DNA of 64,000 bases from Anabaena sp. WA102 (GTDB lineage Bacteria; Cyanobacteriota; Cyanobacteriia; Cyanobacteriales; Nostocaceae), in NCBI RefSeq assembly GCF_001277295.1, contig NZ_CP011456.1:2232001-2296000 (forward strand), given 5' to 3'. A program made the translations under genes and the position numbers. Under the pieces are notes generated by a model. It did not search any database. It saw only the letters and a program-made list of their open reading frames with translations, and was not told where the DNA came from. Of the stretch, positions 1-9,585 are shown piece by piece. How positions within the stretch are numbered: the stretch's first letter is position 1; each line of letters opens with the position of its first letter.

Positions 1-373
1 ACACTTGCAACAAATTACTTCCCAGTTCTTCCTCAAACGCATACCAGTTCTCGTCACAGTTAAGGTAACGCAATACTGCTTCTAATCGGTCATCGGTTAG
101 GTCAAGTTCGTTTAAGCTTTCACCAATCAATTTTTTCAATGTTTCTAACCGTTTACCAGCCCAGGCTTGAACTTGATTTAAACGGTGGTCTGCTTGCGAT
201 AAGATATGTGTTAACCAGATCACTGCTACATTCCCCAAGCTTTGTCCTCGCCAATTTCCATGGGTGGGGAAGTTTTTATCTATTAGCTTTTGTACACCCA
301 TCCGTTCTATCTGTGTGAGTAGTACGGGTATGTCATCTACTCGTTCGTTTGTAATTATGGATTCAGTTGCCAT
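1..373 (-). CDS. IS1634-family transposase, N-terminal part (cut by window edge)
   Basis: An open frame begins at the ATG complementary to 371-373 and runs off the left edge, giving 124 codons. It starts MATESIITNERVDD and continues with a PTHGNWRGQSLG segment and a LSQADHRLNQVQAW segment. That N-terminal pattern is the DUF4277 region at the head of IS1634-like transposases of cyanobacteria. The DDE catalytic core lies outside the window, so whether the gene is intact cannot be judged. No terminal inverted repeat was recognised on the right side (374-608), which carries only a G/C-rich stretch near 540-575. The assignment rests on recalled family sequence. Confidence 0.7.
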   Translation of the reverse strand, partial: MATESIITNERVDDIPVLLTQIERMGVQKLIDKNFPTHGNWRGQSLGNVAVIWLTHILSQADHRLNQVQAWAGKRLETLKKLIGESLNELDLTDDRLEAVLRYLNCDENWYAFEEELGSNLLQV

Positions 374-608
374 AACGTCGAACATATACTTACTTAGCTT
401 ATTTTGTATAACCTGTCTCTGATTATACTTTTATCTGCACATTTTTCCTAACTCCCTAAAAAATGGGCGAACCGGGAGTAATTACTATTAAATCCCAACT
501 TTACAGCGGTTTCTGCTCTTATGAGGTGCATCTTAGCCCCCTCATCGCTTGCGGGGGTGGGGTTGGGGGTGGGGTTCTTGTACCTGATAAGACCGGAAAG
601 TGCTTTAA

Positions 609-2930
609 TTAAACCAGGACAAACTGATTAGGATTAGCCACACTCAAAGCACTGGCTTGAATACCAGTTAAAGTGGCTAAAGTTTGACCACCAAAGATAA
701 CCGCAGTATCAGCACCAACTTGAGTCAAAGTTAGATTGGCGGTAGTGATGCCTAAACTAGCAGCACCCTTAATACCAATCACATCAGTACCAACTTGGAA
801 ATCTAGAACTGTGTTAGCGGCTTTTGGTAGTTCAGCGTTGACAATCCAGAATTGGTCAGCACCAGCACCACCAGATAAAAGGTTGCCACCACCTAAACCG
901 GCAAAGAATTTATCGTTACCACTACCACCTAATGCCCGGTCATTGCTACCTAAATAGAAAGTATCATCACCAGCGCCACCAGACATCCGATTCTCACCTT
1001 TACCATCTCTAGCATCAAATTCATCATTGCCATCACTGCCGAAGGCTACGTCGTTGCGACTAACGTAGATTTTATCGTTACCGCTACCAGTGTCAATGAT
1101 GTTGTTACGAGCATTGCTATTGAATGCTAAATCAACTTCATCGTTTCCTGCACCACTAAATACAGTGTCTTGAACCCCATCTATATTTTGAAGTGCAATT
1201 AAGGTATCTGCGCCAGTAGTTCCAGAAACAAAGTCTTCCTGATTAACTTCAGTTACTGAGGCAAACAAAGTTTTAGCAATGTGGACTTGATCAACGGTAT
1301 TAGCAAGACCGGGGATTTGAAAACCGTAGGATTCAAAACCTGTACCGATTGAATTTGTTAGTGTTTCAGAGTCAACACCTTGATAGTAAACAGGGACAGG
1401 ACGGTTGGTATGGGTTCCCCATTCGTATTTATCGGTGGCGCTAGTTCCCCAGAATTGCCCAGAACCAGAGATTGTGTCAATGGTAGTTAATTGTTCAGCA
1501 CCGAGGTTTCTGACTAATGTAGGGTAGTCGCCATTAAGGGTAAGGTAATGGTCATGGTCAGCAGTAACGATCAGTTGGTTATCCGCCCAACCACCATTTT
1601 GGTTAATCCACTCAATGGTAGAGCCAATCGCTTTGTCAAAGTCTAAAATTGTGCCAATCAGGTTGTCAAGGTTGTTGTCGTGGGCAGCCCAGTCAATATC
1701 ACCAGCTTCAACCATCAACCAGAAACCATCAGGATCTTTACCTAATACAGATAAAGCGGCTTTAGTCAGGTCATCAAGAGTTGGGTTTTCGTCAGTCTCT
1801 CTGGCAATGAACTGTGTATCTGTTTCACCAGGATTGAGAGGTCTCAGGGTATCTGGATTTAGACCCTTGGTTGAGTAGACGGTGAACATTCCCAAGCCAG
1901 TGGTGCTGTAGTCACCATCGGCAGAACTAACGGGCAAGTTACCATCTTGTCCACGCGCACCATAGAGACCAAGGAGGCGATCGCCTTTTTCGGGATCAAG
2001 TTGAGCCGCAGTATTCGCCAATACCTCAGCCGCATTTGCACCACGTTCCAAAAAGGTGTAGTCGTAAATGTTGCTGGTAGGCTTGGTACTTAACTCTGTA
2101 TAGGTTGATTGTGTAATGTAAGTGTTGGTTCTGATTGAATCTGGTTCAACACCTACTGGTAAAGGATTTCCTGGTGTAGAAAGAGGATGACCACCACCAA
2201 GGAGTACAGTTGGTTGGAAAATGCGGAGTTCTTGCTGCAAGATGTTATCTAGTGAAGGAAATTCACCATCAAACTTGTTGCGATTATTGACATTTGCAGC
2301 AGCAGCAGCAGGAGTAGCATGATCAACAGGAACAGATGACACTATACCAGTTGATTTACCAAGAGATGCCGCTCTAGAAAGCACACTTTCAACAGGATTT
2401 TCAAAAATATCAACACCAATAGCGGCGTTATAGGTCTTAATCCCTGAATAAAGGGTGGTAGCTGTGTTAGCAGAGTCAGGATAGCTGTACTTAATATACT
2501 CAGCATCAATACCTGCCGTCCAAGGATTTATACCACCTCTAACTGGATCGTAACCCACAAGGTTGCCAACAACACCATTGTTAGCGTTTGCTCCTCCATT
2601 AGGGGTAGTTCCAGGGTTAAATGTGGGATTAAATTCAAACCCAGGACGGATAGGTGCTGTACCTGTCACATTAGTGAAGGTATTACCATTGAGGGCTGAG
2701 TTTGATACGTTATATATACCGTTACTACCTGCAATTGTAGTTCCGTAGGTAGTTGCTTGTGTATAACCTGTCAAGGTTTGGAAATTAAGCCCTGTTCCCT
2801 TGCCAGATGTATAAAAGTCATTGAGGGTTGTACCAGTCTTACCTTCACTGATTTGTTGGTAGATAGCCGCAGCGCGAGCCATTTCCCAGCCTAAACCGTC
2901 GCCGATCATGATAATTGTATTCTTAGCCAT
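609..2930 (-). CDS. Alkaline phosphatase (PhoA superfamily) with RTX-type secretion tail
   Basis: A predicted extracellular phosphomonoesterase of 773 residues that releases phosphate from organic esters. The N-terminus has the metal-site motif NTIIMIGDGLGWEMA. YSYPDSANTATTLYSG contains the candidate nucleophilic Ser. VPVDHATPAAAAA, EAGDIDWAAHDNN and TADHDHY carry further Asp/His metal ligands. Residues from about 580 hold hemolysin-type GGxGxD repeats (GGAGDDTF, GGSGNDKF, GGAGADQF) and an ending NPNQFVLV. There is no Sec signal peptide, which fits type I export through the C-terminal tail. ATG at 2930 is preferred over an upstream in-frame TTG at 2942, because a purine-rich AAGGA/GAAGAG stretch precedes it. 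The tail is almost identical to that of the neighbouring PhoX-like protein. Function is fairly secure; the exact substrate is not. Confidence 0.87.
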   Translation of the reverse strand: MAKNTIIMIGDGLGWEMARAAAIYQQISEGKTGTTLNDFYTSGKGTGLNFQTLTGYTQATTYGTTIAGSNGIYNVSNSALNGNTFTNVTGTAPIRPGFEFNPTFNPGTTPNGGANANNGVVGNLVGYDPVRGGINPWTAGIDAEYIKYSYPDSANTATTLYSGIKTYNAAIGVDIFENPVESVLSRAASLGKSTGIVSSVPVDHATPAAAAANVNNRNKFDGEFPSLDNILQQELRIFQPTVLLGGGHPLSTPGNPLPVGVEPDSIRTNTYITQSTYTELSTKPTSNIYDYTFLERGANAAEVLANTAAQLDPEKGDRLLGLYGARGQDGNLPVSSADGDYSTTGLGMFTVYSTKGLNPDTLRPLNPGETDTQFIARETDENPTLDDLTKAALSVLGKDPDGFWLMVEAGDIDWAAHDNNLDNLIGTILDFDKAIGSTIEWINQNGGWADNQLIVTADHDHYLTLNGDYPTLVRNLGAEQLTTIDTISGSGQFWGTSATDKYEWGTHTNRPVPVYYQGVDSETLTNSIGTGFESYGFQIPGLANTVDQVHIAKTLFASVTEVNQEDFVSGTTGADTLIALQNIDGVQDTVFSGAGNDEVDLAFNSNARNNIIDTGSGNDKIYVSRNDVAFGSDGNDEFDARDGKGENRMSGGAGDDTFYLGSNDRALGGSGNDKFFAGLGGGNLLSGGAGADQFWIVNAELPKAANTVLDFQVGTDVIGIKGAASLGITTANLTLTQVGADTAVIFGGQTLATLTGIQASALSVANPNQFVLV

Positions 2931-3046
2931 AAAACTCTTCAATTCCTTTGATGATGCTTACTGAATTAATAAGTCCTGTTTTGGCAAACTTAGGTAAATC
3001 TAATTTGCTGAGTATGAGTGTTAATATTTTTGAGGTTTTCACGTAA

Positions 3047-3054
3047 AGGTTAAG
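3047..3054 (-). promoter_or_regulatory. PHO-box-like half site upstream of phosphatase
   Basis: CTTAACCT on the minus strand, about 117 bases before the chosen ATG at 2930. This matches the half-site of the cyanobacterial PHO box, which is normally seen as direct repeats spaced by three bases. Only one perfect half-site is visible here. The same octamer occurs at 7029-7036 before the second phosphatase, embedded in a similar longer block (CTTAACCT, then GTGA a few bases on, then ATACTC about 30 bases further). Phosphate control by PhoB/SphR is inference. Confidence 0.45.
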
Positions 3055-3421
3055 CTAGTCCTATGATTTAACAATTTTTTGATTAAAAAATTGGGGTTAA
3101 AATTAATTTTTAGTGACAATACCTTGTCCATTTTCTGCTCTGTTGGGTTTCATACTTCAACCCAACCTTGTATCTTAGAGGTATGTTAGAAGAAGTAGAT
3201 ATTGCTGAAAAGTGCTATTTTCTTACTAAACTTCTTCCCAAAGATGAACTAACTATATGCTATGGTTCAACGAAAGCCTACATTTGATTACTTAAACTTT
3301 TGTAAAAATTACCTACAACACCCCACTTGTAATAATTGTGGCTGTGAAACTATCCCCAACTCAAATCAATCAACCTACAAATAATTCCCATTTGACTCGG
3401 TGACTCCTAACTCCTACCATC

Positions 3422-3469
3422 ATAAAAAACCTTGGCAAAACTTGTAAAAATATCAAGTCCTGCCAAGGT
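3422..3469 (-). terminator. Rho-independent terminator of the PhoX-like gene
   Basis: ACCTTGGCA (3429-3437) pairs with TGCCAAGGT (3461-3469), and the loop holds a further ACTTG/CAAGT pairing. Read on the minus strand, the stem is followed by a run of six T. It lies about 40 bases past the stop of the 3509-6919 gene. Confidence 0.75.
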
Positions 3470-3508
3470 ATTTAGTTACAAGTAATTACTATTAAATGCT
3501 GGCTTTAA

Positions 3509-6500
3509 TTAAACCAGGACAAACTGATTAGGATTAGCCACACTCAAAGCGCTCGCTTGAATACCAGTTAAAGTGGCTAAAGTTTGACCACTAAAGATAA
3601 TCGCAGTATCAGCACCAACTTGAGTCAAAGTCAGATTGGCTGTAGTGATACCTAAACTGGCAGCACCAGAAATACCAATTTTATCAGTACCAATTTGGAA
3701 ATCGAGAACTGTATTAGTAGCTTTGGTTAATTCACCAAAAACAATCCAGAATTGGTCAGCACCAGCACCACCAGCTAGGGTGTGACCACCACCAAGACCG
3801 ATTTCAAAGGTATCATTACCATCACCACCCAAGGCACGACCATTAGAACCATTACCCAGGAAGAACAGATCATTACCAGCGCCACCAGAGGCACGGAAAT
3901 TACTGGCTTCATCTCCGAAAAATGTATCATTGCCATCACTACCAAAAGCGCGATCGCTACTGGCTAAAAACACGGTATCATTGCCGCTACCACTGTCAAT
4001 AATGTTATTACTGGCAAGAGCGCCCGCAGCCGCACTATCAATCTCGTCATTACCAGCGCCACTAAACACGACATCCTTAATACCACTAAAGCCAGGAGTT
4101 TGTTTGGCGACAATTGTATCGGCATTAGGTGTACCGGCAAAGAATTGTGTGTCCTGAATCAAATTGGCATTAGGCGCAGTCAAGAAAGATAACTGACCAC
4201 CTTCAACCAGGTTTTCTTGTCTAGTTTTTGTGCCATCACCATTACCATCAATATTTGTGGCGGTAATAATTGTTCCAGAACGAATACTATGCGCCTGGAC
4301 ATCAAACACAAACTGTGTACCAGGAGCGTTACCAAAAAGACTAGAAACGTCTAGAATACCTGAAGTTTCCCAGTTACCGATATCAGTGGGGCTAGAATCA
4401 GTTTGACCAGAAGGAACAGCCGAGCGATCAACTTGTGCAATTTTAGTTAAGCTGTCCGCTGGATTGGCAGCAGCAGGATCAAGAACGTAAATAGAGGCTT
4501 CTTGCTTAGAAGTTGCACCCCAGATATCTGCTCCTAGTGCGCGGTCTTCTTGTAAGTAAATTTTGCCATTATCAGCCCAGTCGAGGTTATCAGGACTACG
4601 CATACCGAAATCTTGTTTACCAGCGTCGTTGCCATCGTAAAGGATGTCAATTTTTGCAGTGATTTCTGGTGCAGTTGTAATCTTCCACAGAGCATCATTT
4701 CCAGATGTGGGGTGTTGAATGGCAACGATAAATTCATTGGGATTGTTTGTAGAAATCAACCCAGTAGGTTCAGATCCAGGAACTCCCAAACTAGCCCAAC
4801 GAGTAATTGATTCAGCTACACCATCCTTATTGCTATCAGATGCCTTCCAGATATCGCCAGGACCGTTGTCTTCGATAATGTAAAGATTACCAGCAGCATC
4901 ACTAGCCAAGTTGTCAGGGTTATTGAGGTTGGTACCCGCAGCTAAAGCAGTACCACCATCAATTGTGCTACGACTAGCAAAAAGCTTAACTTCATTAGTT
5001 TTGAGGTTAATGCCATAAACTGCGTTTTCGCTAGTTGTAGCTACATAAAGAATGTCACCAATAATTTCTAAGTCTTCTGGACGACCGTAGGGTGTACCAC
5101 CAACTTCATCCGCTGCTGCCCGTCCGCCCGTAGTAGTGCTACTAAAGTCAAAGGGATCGGCGGTGGTGGTTTTCACGCCATTAGCATCGGTAATCGCCAC
5201 CCAAGTAGCTGCACCAGTGCGAGTAGTAGCTGCATTTGCAGTAGAGTTCCAGTTTTCCGAAGCATTACCTGTAAAGGCAGTTACCTTCAAGACAAAACTT
5301 TGTCCAACACTCAAATCACCAACAGTCTTAGGTACAAACTTGTAGATAGAACCAGTGTTGCTCTCATCAATAAAGTACAAAGTACCAGAGGTGTCAAACT
5401 TCAATCCTTCATGGGAAACCGCAGGAATATTGCTGCGCCAAACCACATTGGCTGGATCACCAGCAGCCATCAAGGGGTTAAGCCACTCAAATAGACGACC
5501 ATTGGTTCTTTCTTCGGCGGTAAGAACTGTTCCGTAAGGAGTATATACAGCAGGGTCAAAAGGACCAAAATCATCATTATTCTTATCCCAAACCGTAGGA
5601 TTGGTGGTGTAGGGTAAGGCCGCTTGACCAGTCAAGGCTGAAACAAAGTCACCAGTTTGGGTGTCGTAGCGAGCTAAACCAGCGCCTTGACCTACTTCCA
5701 TCGGAATGTAGATGTAGCGGTTGGTGGGATCGAGTGCCACCATATCCCAGTTACCAAAGGTGGCAGCAAATTGAGGATCTAGATTAGCTTTGTTGCGGTC
5801 AACAATTTCTGTCTGAGTGAATCCTGTTGGTAGTAAAAAGGGTGCAGTGTCTTCTGCTGTAGGAACAGTAGCAGTAGTAGAAAGAAGTTGGCTAAAGTCA
5901 ACATCAATTTTGTAGGTTGTACCCCAAACATCAGGACCTGCAGTAATACCAGTGGAGGCTAAAACAGCTTGAGTACCATCGAAAGGATTGGTAGCGATAT
6001 CTTCAGGACGAGAGAATCTGAAGGCATTAACGGCGGTAGCTAACTCATTTTGTTTTGTTTGTGTAGCAAAACCTTGAGCGTCATAACCTGTAGTATTTGC
6101 TTTTGTGGGATCGTAGTAAGAAATTTCTACAAATTGACCGTTTGTGCTGTTACCACTGCCTTTGAACTGGCTAGGATTAGCTTCAATCGCATCAGTAGCA
6201 TTTGCAGGATCGTCAGCCACCCATACGAATAGTTTACCCTGTGCTAAACCATTACGTTCCAGGAAACCACCAGCTTTTTTATCGCCAACATAGAGATATA
6301 AAGGCGCGTTATTGCTATCGTCACCAATTAAAAAGGCAACTTTATCAGTGCGGCTTGTATTTAGTTCTGTGACGTTTTCCCACGAAGCGCGACCAAATGC
6401 CGGGACTGCATATAAAGTATTTGTTTGTGTATCTAAGGCGAATTGTGTACCATTACTGGTTTCTTCACCAGAGAAGAAAATACGATCAGCTAAACCAATA

Positions 6501-6919
6501 CCCGCACCAAACTGATTGGCTTCAAACAAAGCAGCAGAACAAAAACGTTGAATACCACCAAATTCTAAGTCAGCAGCAGCATCAACAACTTCACCTTTGC
6601 GGTTGATAATTGTGTCATGGGCTAATCCAGCATCAACGATTTGCAATGTGCGCTTGTCAACATCAAAATAGTTAACTCTTGCGCCGGGGAGTTGTGTCCC
6701 ATTTTTCAGGGTGTACTTATAACCATCAGTAGCCGCTACCTCATTAACAACTAATATACGAACAGTTGTATCGTTGAGTGAGTAAGCGCCAATACCGTCA
6801 AGAATCCCAGGAGCAACATAGTTGCCAATTTTGTCACCAACTGTAAAAATAGGATCGACTGTGTAACCATTTAGCCCTTTAACTTGAGATGGTTGGGTTG
6901 TATCGAATGATATAGCCAT
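3509..6919 (-). CDS. phoX: PhoX-type (DUF839) phosphatase with RTX-type secretion tail
   Basis: A 1136-residue protein with a long PhoX/DUF839 propeller-like region and a C-terminal RTX tail. Family landmarks are GGIQRFCSAALFEANQ near residue 125 (its Cys is expected to bind iron in PhoX), SRPEDIATNPFDG, NWDMVALDPTNRYIYIP, SHEGLKFD, YGRPEDLEI and SPDNLDWADNGKIYLQED. From about residue 980 there are GGxGxD calcium repeats and a tail ending NPNQFVLV. PhoX enzymes use Ca and Fe and hydrolyse phosphate mono- or diesters outside the cytoplasm. Many carry a Tat signal; none is seen here, so type I export via the tail is inferred. ATG at 6919 has GAGGGA just upstream and is preferred over an in-frame TTG at 6931. 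Confidence 0.83.
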   Translation of the reverse strand: MAISFDTTQPSQVKGLNGYTVDPIFTVGDKIGNYVAPGILDGIGAYSLNDTTVRILVVNEVAATDGYKYTLKNGTQLPGARVNYFDVDKRTLQIVDAGLAHDTIINRKGEVVDAAADLEFGGIQRFCSAALFEANQFGAGIGLADRIFFSGEETSNGTQFALDTQTNTLYAVPAFGRASWENVTELNTSRTDKVAFLIGDDSNNAPLYLYVGDKKAGGFLERNGLAQGKLFVWVADDPANATDAIEANPSQFKGSGNSTNGQFVEISYYDPTKANTTGYDAQGFATQTKQNELATAVNAFRFSRPEDIATNPFDGTQAVLASTGITAGPDVWGTTYKIDVDFSQLLSTTATVPTAEDTAPFLLPTGFTQTEIVDRNKANLDPQFAATFGNWDMVALDPTNRYIYIPMEVGQGAGLARYDTQTGDFVSALTGQAALPYTTNPTVWDKNNDDFGPFDPAVYTPYGTVLTAEERTNGRLFEWLNPLMAAGDPANVVWRSNIPAVSHEGLKFDTSGTLYFIDESNTGSIYKFVPKTVGDLSVGQSFVLKVTAFTGNASENWNSTANAATTRTGAATWVAITDANGVKTTTADPFDFSSTTTGGRAAADEVGGTPYGRPEDLEIIGDILYVATTSENAVYGINLKTNEVKLFASRSTIDGGTALAAGTNLNNPDNLASDAAGNLYIIEDNGPGDIWKASDSNKDGVAESITRWASLGVPGSEPTGLISTNNPNEFIVAIQHPTSGNDALWKITTAPEITAKIDILYDGNDAGKQDFGMRSPDNLDWADNGKIYLQEDRALGADIWGATSKQEASIYVLDPAAANPADSLTKIAQVDRSAVPSGQTDSSPTDIGNWETSGILDVSSLFGNAPGTQFVFDVQAHSIRSGTIITATNIDGNGDGTKTRQENLVEGGQLSFLTAPNANLIQDTQFFAGTPNADTIVAKQTPGFSGIKDVVFSGAGNDEIDSAAAGALASNNIIDSGSGNDTVFLASSDRAFGSDGNDTFFGDEASNFRASGGAGNDLFFLGNGSNGRALGGDGNDTFEIGLGGGHTLAGGAGADQFWIVFGELTKATNTVLDFQIGTDKIGISGAASLGITTANLTLTQVGADTAIIFSGQTLATLTGIQASALSVANPNQFVLV

Positions 6920-7028
6920 AAAATCCCTCAATTCTCTGTGTAGTGCTTACTGAATGAATGTTTGGTAAATTTAGGAAAACCTATATTTACCGAATACGAG
7001 TATCACTTTTTATTAGCCTCTCACTCAG

Positions 7029-7036
7029 AGGTTAAG
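7029..7036 (-). promoter_or_regulatory. PHO-box-like half site upstream of phoX
   Basis: CTTAACCT on the minus strand, 110 bases before the ATG at 6919. It lies at nearly the same distance and in the same sequence block as the copy before the other phosphatase. This suggests that the two genes share one control. No second perfect half-site at the expected spacing was found. Confidence 0.42.
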
Positions 7037-7105
7037 AAGGCACTATGAATTGGCTATTTCTTAATTAAAAATCCTTCTAAAAGTTAATTTTTGATTAAGG
7101 CAAGA

Positions 7106-7711
7106 TTATCTATTTATAGGTACTATGCCAATATTAAAACTAATACACACCCGATCTTCATCACTCATATTCATTTCCACACCATGTAACAGCCAACTGG
7201 GAAATATTAACATTGTCCCTTCACGAGCTTTATAAGTGATTTTGGGGAAAGTCCATAGATTAAACTCTATAGATGGTGGTACGATCATTTGTGAAGCTGG
7301 TCGCGGATCAGAGAAAAATATGCCACCACAATTTTCAGGAGTTTTCAGATAATAAACTCCACTTAAAATTGAGTTGGGATGATTATGTACAGAGTTGGAA
7401 GCAAGTTTACGATTAATAATTCCCCAACAAGTTGTAATTTTGAGACTAAACTTTTGTAAGTCCCATTGTAAAAATGTGGCAACTTCTAAGACATTTTGAT
7501 TAATGATTTGTATCAGGTTGTCAAAACTATCCCTTTCATGCAACCTATCTGTACTATGCCATCCTAGTATATTTGACCACTTCTCACCCTGACTATCTCG
7601 ACGTTCCTCTGCATAGATAGTTTGTAAGAGTGGAGGATTTAATTGTTGATAATTTTCTAGGGAAAAATGCCAAACAGAAGTGGGAAACCAGTCATTTCTA
7701 GAACCAGCCAT
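7106..7711 (-). CDS. Putative 2OG-Fe(II) oxygenase (TIGR02466-like)
   Basis: A 201-residue protein resembling the small 2-oxoglutarate/iron oxygenases of the TIGR02466 / 2OG-FeII_Oxy_5 type. Candidate iron ligands lie in VHNHPNSILSGVYYLKTP (about residues 109-126), FFSDPRP (Asp) and FPSWLLHGVE (distal His). An Arg a few residues after the distal His (DEDRVCISFN) fits 2-oxoglutarate binding. The length is normal for the family. The substrate is unknown, since members of this group are mostly uncharacterised. The gene stands alone, with phoX upstream in the same direction and 186 bases between them. Confidence 0.7.
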   Translation of the reverse strand: MAGSRNDWFPTSVWHFSLENYQQLNPPLLQTIYAEERRDSQGEKWSNILGWHSTDRLHERDSFDNLIQIINQNVLEVATFLQWDLQKFSLKITTCWGIINRKLASNSVHNHPNSILSGVYYLKTPENCGGIFFSDPRPASQMIVPPSIEFNLWTFPKITYKAREGTMLIFPSWLLHGVEMNMSDEDRVCISFNIGIVPINR

Positions 7712-7733
7712 AATTTTGATTTATGTTTATAGT

Positions 7734-7770
7734 AGGGAACAGGGAACAGGGAACAGGGAACAGGGAACAG
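7734..7770. repeat. Heptanucleotide tandem repeat (AGGGAAC)n
   Basis: Five consecutive copies of AGGGAAC upstream of the oxygenase gene. Short tandem heptamers of this kind are common in Nostocales genomes. The same unit recurs at 29594-29621, and a shorter form near 62957. Confidence 0.85.
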
Positions 7771-7891
7771 AATTAAAAGTCTTTTGGTGGATTGTTTTTT
7801 AGGTAAATTCTGGATTTCATTCAAGTGCATACCGAAAAAAGCCGAAGTCCTGTTAAGCTCAATAGGTAACTTTCTGGAACTGAACTGTTTT

Positions 7892-8350
7892 ATGCACCTA
7901 CCTTCCTTTCTATGGTTATGGAAAATAGCCGCTTGGTCAATGGGATTATCTTTACTAGCCTATTTATTTTTAGCCATAACTGGTATTTGGATGTTACGGG
8001 TCAGAACAAACCCAGAATCTTTCGGTATTCTATTACCTTCGTATCGTCCGCAAGTGCGATCGCTCCATTATATAATCGGCATAACTATAGTTAGCCTAGT
8101 ATTACTACTCCTAGCCGTTGGCATTGTTGGTACATTAGGACACTTCGGTTCACTAGGACACTCACCACATTTAGTCGCTGGTTTAATAGTCGTCATCTTA
8201 GTTTTAGTATCCGCTTTTAGTGCCACTCAAATTAGTACCATCAAACCTTGGGCTAGACCATTACATCTTGGGTGTAATTTCTGCTTATTATTAGGATTTG
8301 CTTGGGTATCTCTCAGTGGTTGGACTGTTGTGCAAAAGTATTTACCTTAA
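7892..8350 (+). CDS. DUF4079-like membrane protein
   Basis: A 152-residue hydrophobic protein with four likely membrane segments, at about residues 10-33, 57-80, 90-110 and 123-145. The run RPLHLGCNFCLLLGFAWVSLSGW near the end resembles DUF4079 proteins of cyanobacteria. The frame is open to 7784, but the ATG at 7892 (MHLPSFLWLWK) gives the usual family length and a clean first membrane helix, so it is preferred. The function is unknown. It lies divergently from the oxygenase gene and just before the large repeat island. Confidence 0.6.
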   Translation: MHLPSFLWLWKIAAWSMGLSLLAYLFLAITGIWMLRVRTNPESFGILLPSYRPQVRSLHYIIGITIVSLVLLLLAVGIVGTLGHFGSLGHSPHLVAGLIVVILVLVSAFSATQISTIKPWARPLHLGCNFCLLLGFAWVSLSGWTVVQKYLP

Positions 8351-8411
8351 TTCTCAGTTTCCACCATGCTTCTGTTATGGCTGGGAAATTGTGCAAACCA
8401 TACACAAATAA

Positions 8412-8560
8412 TTTATCCTGTCAATCCTGAAATCCTGTACTTCGACTCCGCTCAGTAACCGGATATCCTGATTCTGACAATTTTAACCCTTGACAAAATT
8501 CTCAGTTTCGATTACACTTATGTTATGAGTGGAAAAGTGTTCGCCCATATATAGGGTCTT
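8412..8560. repeat. Left arm of ~150-bp inverted repeat bounding the repeat island
   Basis: The segment 8412-8480 is the near-perfect reverse complement (about 3 mismatches in 69) of 9508-9576. The next part, with TTATGTTATG and CGCCCATATATA (8518-8558), matches the reverse complement of 9425-9475 more loosely. It borders an approximately 1.17 kb unit. Confidence 0.8.
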
Positions 8561-8612
8561 TATTTATAAATGATTCATACTTTCAAGAATTTGGGTATCC
8601 TTTTGTTGCTTA

Positions 8613-8760
8613 AATGTCTGAATCAGGATATCCAGGATTTGAGGATTTTCAGGATGTGATGGAAAGATTGTTTTTGATGAAGTGGTGATTTTTTTAGTCT
8701 GAATCAGGATATCCAGGATTTGAGGATTTTCAGGATGTGATGGAAAGATTGTTTTATGCT
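8613..8760. repeat. Two direct copies of an ~83-bp unit, inverted relative to the main array
   Basis: Two head-to-tail copies contain TCTGAATCAGGATATCCAGG followed by TTTGAGGATTTTCAGGATG and TGATGGAAAGATTG. The core is the reverse complement of the core of unit A in the array at 8809-9414, so the island can fold back on itself. Confidence 0.8.
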
Positions 8761-8808
8761 CTTCTTTAGATGGTTAGTTTACAGCATTTTCGCAATTACC
8801 AATTACCC

Positions 8809-9414
8809 ATCCTGAAAATCCTGGATATCCTGATTCAGACAAAATCATCTCCAAAATCTCAACAAACAACCATTAAACAACATCCTGAAAATCCTCAAAT
8901 CCTGGATATCCTGATTCAGACAAAATCATCTCCAAAATCTCAACAAACAACCATTAAACAACATCCTGAAAAATCCCAAATTCCCACAAACAATCATCCA
9001 ACAACATCCTGAAAATCCTCAAATCCTGGATATCCTGATTCAGACAAAATCATCTCCACAATCCCCACAAACAATCATTAAACAACATCCTGAAAATCCT
9101 CAAATCCTGGATATCCTGATTCAGACAAAATCATCTCCAAAATCTCAACAAACAACCATTAAACAACATCCTGAAAAATCCCAAATTCCCACAAACAATC
9201 ATCCAACAACATCCTGAAAATCCTCAAATCCTGGATATCCTGATTCAGACAAAATCATCTCCAAAATCTCAACCAACAATCATTAAACAACATCCTGAAA
9301 ATCCTCAAATCCTGGATATCCTGATTCAGACAAAATCATCTCCAAAATCTCAACAAACAACCATTAAACAACATCCTGAAAAATCCCAAATTCCCACAAA
9401 CAATCATCATAATT
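8809..9414. repeat. Higher-order tandem array, pattern A-A-B three times
   Basis: Unit A is 81 bp and starts CATCCTGAAAATCCTCAAAT. Unit B is 43 bp and starts CATCCTGAAAAATCCCAAAT. Starts are A' about 8808 (lacks a few bases), A 8881, B 8962, A 9005, A 9086, B 9167, A 9210, A 9291 and B 9372. The three-unit block therefore repeats with a period of 205 bp. Frames across it are not preserved, because 43 is not a multiple of three, so it is not coding. There are no unique spacers, so it is not a CRISPR array. Confidence 0.92.
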
Positions 9415-9577
9415 ATATTGGTGGTTGAAAAGTCTATATATATGGGCGCACACTTTCCCACCCATAACATAATCATAATACAAGCTTTTGGCTTTGTCAA
9501 GTCTAAATTGTCTGAATCAGGATATCCGGTTACTGAGCGAAGTCGAAGTACAGGATTTGAGGATTGACAGGATAAAG
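9411..9577. repeat. Right arm of the inverted repeat
   Basis: The reverse complement of this segment matches 8412-8560, including the tract with TACTGAGCGAAGTCGAAGTA. A second copy of the same arm follows at 9586-9727. Confidence 0.8.
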
Positions 9578-9585
9578 AGGAAAAT

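Larger units (their letters stand above)
2931..3508. other. Intergenic region between the two phosphatase genes
   Basis: This stretch holds the promoter region of the downstream phosphatase (left part) and the terminator of the upstream one (right part). A GTTGGGTTT...AACCCAAC inverted repeat lies near 3143-3170, and a related one occurs near 40245-40268. No convincing gene was seen; a 33-codon frame starting near 3184 has no family resemblance. Confidence 0.5.

Noticed and set aside
8770..9012. 80-codon frame inside the repeat island
   Set aside because: The 81-bp unit is a multiple of three, so a frame stays open by chance; the 43-bp unit breaks it and no ribosome binding site is present.
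8809..9414. CRISPR array
   Set aside because: The units are contiguous and repeated with no unique spacers, and no cas genes are near.
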